From NCBI GenBank assembly GCA_002049985.1, contig MVCY01000061.1, forward strand, positions 1 to 7,231: a stretch of DNA of 7,231 nt, read 5' to 3'. The notes beneath the pieces are model-generated. The model saw only the letters and a program-made list of their open reading frames with translations, searched no databases and was not told where the DNA came from. This stretch comes from Candidatus Latescibacteria bacterium 4484_181. Its GTDB lineage: Bacteria > Latescibacterota > MVCY01. Positions 5,981-7,231 of the stretch are shown here, piece after piece. The first letter of the stretch is position 1. Each line of letters starts with the position of its first letter. The position numbers were made by a program, and so were the translations under genes.

Positions 5981-7231
5981 CTATCCCTTTCTTAGAGAAT
6001 CCAATTTTTCTATAAAGTCAGGGAAGGAGGTGAAAACCCACTCCCATCCGTCGATGATCGTCTCTCCCTGGGCTACCAGAGCTGCGACGGCCAGGGCCAT
6101 TGCGATGCGGTGGTCACCGAAGCTCTCCACTGAAGCGCCGATGAGCGGATGTCCTCCTTCAATCACCATCCCATCTGGCAGCTCTTCTACCACAGCCCCC
6201 ATCTTTCTCAGGTTAGTCACCAGGGCAGAGATCCTGTCGGTCTCCTTTTTTCGCAGGTCTTCTGCATTTTTGATTACCGACTCTCCCCTGGCCTGGGTGG
6301 CTGCGACGGCAAGCACCGGAATCTCATCGATCAGGGTGGGGATTATCCTTCCCTCTACTCTGGCAGCTTCTAAAGCGGACGATTTAACTATTAGGTCTCC
6401 AACTGGCTCCTCCCCCTGTTCCCTCTGACCCTCCACCTGGATGTCAGCCCCCATTTGTCTGAGCACCTCCAGCACTCCGGTACGCGTGGGATTCAACCCA
6501 ACATTCTTAATCGCCACTTCGGAGCCGGGCACTATGCTGGCGGCTACGACGAAGAACGCTGCCGAGGATATGTCCCCGGGGATGGCGAGATTTTGCCCGG
6601 AGAGCTTGGGCCCTCCTTCTACACTAATCTGAAGACCTTCTTTAGTCCTCTGTCTCTCAATCTCGGCGCCGCATGCCCGAAGCATCCTTTCGGTGTGATC
6701 TCTAGAGGCAGCTTTTTCCACCACTGTTGTCTTCCCGTCGGCGTAAAGCCCGGCTAACAGGATGGCCGATTTGACCTGGGCACTGGCAATCGGCGTTTGG
6801 TACCAGATTGGCTTCAACCGGCCGCCTTTGATCTTCAGGGGAGGATATTGGTTGTTGTCTCCAGAGATTTTCGCCCCCATTCGGCTTAAGGGCTCGATAA
6901 TCCGTCCCATTGGACGGCGGGTGAGATATTGGTCGCCTGTGAGCACCGACTGGAACGGCTGTCCGGCCAGTATGCCAGCAAGAAGGCGCATCAGTGTCCC
7001 AGAATTCCCAGCATAAAGATGCCTCAGGGACTCTCTTAAACCCCGGAGTCCCTGGCCGTAAACACATAATTTCCCGCCCCGATGAACAATCTCTACGCCC
7101 AATTGTCTCATTGCCTCTACAGTACGATTGCAATCCTGGCCCGGGCAGTAGTTCTCCACCTCACTGATCCCCTCAGAAATAGAGCCAATCAATACTGCTC
7201 GGTGAGTAATCGACTTATCCCCGGGCAGACC
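5981..7231 (-). CDS. aroA: 3-phosphoshikimate 1-carboxyvinyltransferase (EPSP synthase), start outside window
   Basis: AroA joins shikimate-3-phosphate and phosphoenolpyruvate to give EPSP, the sixth shikimate-pathway step and the target of glyphosate. The frame is open to the window edge: reading in from 7231 it begins GLPGDKSITHRAV, the conserved N-terminal substrate-binding motif, so only about 20 residues should be missing. In-window residues 74-83 hold AGNSGTLMRL (first signature, PEP site), about 149-161 ASAQVKSAILLAG, 302-303 the Asp-Glu of TLIDEIP, 325-334 LRKKETDRIS (second signature) and 373-375 DHR. All parts of the two-domain fold are present, 416 residues in all. The NSGT loop keeps the Gly at the position often changed in glyphosate-tolerant forms, so no tolerance can be claimed. 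The TAG at 5981 is followed by aroE. The promoter lies outside the window. Confidence 0.97.
   Translation of the reverse strand, partial: GLPGDKSITHRAVLIGSISEGISEVENYCPGQDCNRTVEAMRQLGVEIVHRGGKLCVYGQGLRGLRESLRHLYAGNSGTLMRLLAGILAGQPFQSVLTGDQYLTRRPMGRIIEPLSRMGAKISGDNNQYPPLKIKGGRLKPIWYQTPIASAQVKSAILLAGLYADGKTTVVEKAASRDHTERMLRACGAEIERQRTKEGLQISVEGGPKLSGQNLAIPGDISSAAFFVVAASIVPGSEVAIKNVGLNPTRTGVLEVLRQMGADIQVEGQREQGEEPVGDLIVKSSALEAARVEGRIIPTLIDEIPVLAVAATQARGESVIKNAEDLRKKETDRISALVTNLRKMGAVVEELPDGMVIEGGHPLIGASVESFGDHRIAMALAVAALVAQGETIIDGWEWVFTSFPDFIEKLDSLRKG

Noticed and set aside
7040..7180. Glyphosate-tolerant type EPSP synthase
   Set aside because: The PEP-site loop NSGT keeps the glycine, and motifs alone cannot establish tolerance, so no such claim is made.

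Overview
The window comes from a bacterial chromosome of roughly balanced GC. It carries ordinary housekeeping genes plus one damaged regulatory gene. The best lineage clue is the first gene. It ends in a sorting signal of the type LGQNFPNPF followed by a FlgD-like Ig domain. This tail is typical of secreted proteins in Bacteroidetes, Chlorobi and related FCB-type candidate phyla. The accD-folC pair and the zinc-finger anti-sigma gene fit many bacteria, so assignment to an uncultured FCB-like lineage is an inference of moderate strength.

Layout. Positions 1-513 (+) hold the 3' end of a secreted beta-helix protein with a C-terminal sorting domain. Next comes a 130-bp spacer with a palindromic repeat, then a flavin-reductase-like FMN-binding protein (644-1168, +). 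A 107-bp convergent gap follows, and everything to its right is on the minus strand. In order of transcription these genes are aroA (EPSP synthase, start outside the window), aroE (shikimate dehydrogenase), a broken ECF sigma factor, its intact zinc-binding anti-sigma partner, bioY (biotin uptake), accD (acetyl-CoA carboxylase beta subunit) and folC (folylpolyglutamate/dihydrofolate synthase).

How the genes work together. AroA and AroE catalyse two steps of the shikimate pathway to chorismate. BioY would import biotin, the cofactor of the acetyl-CoA carboxylase to which AccD contributes. FolC completes folate synthesis, which also starts from chorismate. The sigma/anti-sigma pair would have been a self-contained regulatory switch. 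As read here the sigma gene needs two single-base corrections, and its 5' end cannot be recognised, so the anti-sigma gene appears orphaned unless the sequence contains errors.

No CRISPR array, transposase, RNA gene or clearly new multi-gene system is visible. The most interesting items are the sigma-factor lesions beside an intact anti-sigma gene, two copies of a C/G-rich palindromic repeat in opposite orientations, and unusual substitutions in conserved AccD loops.
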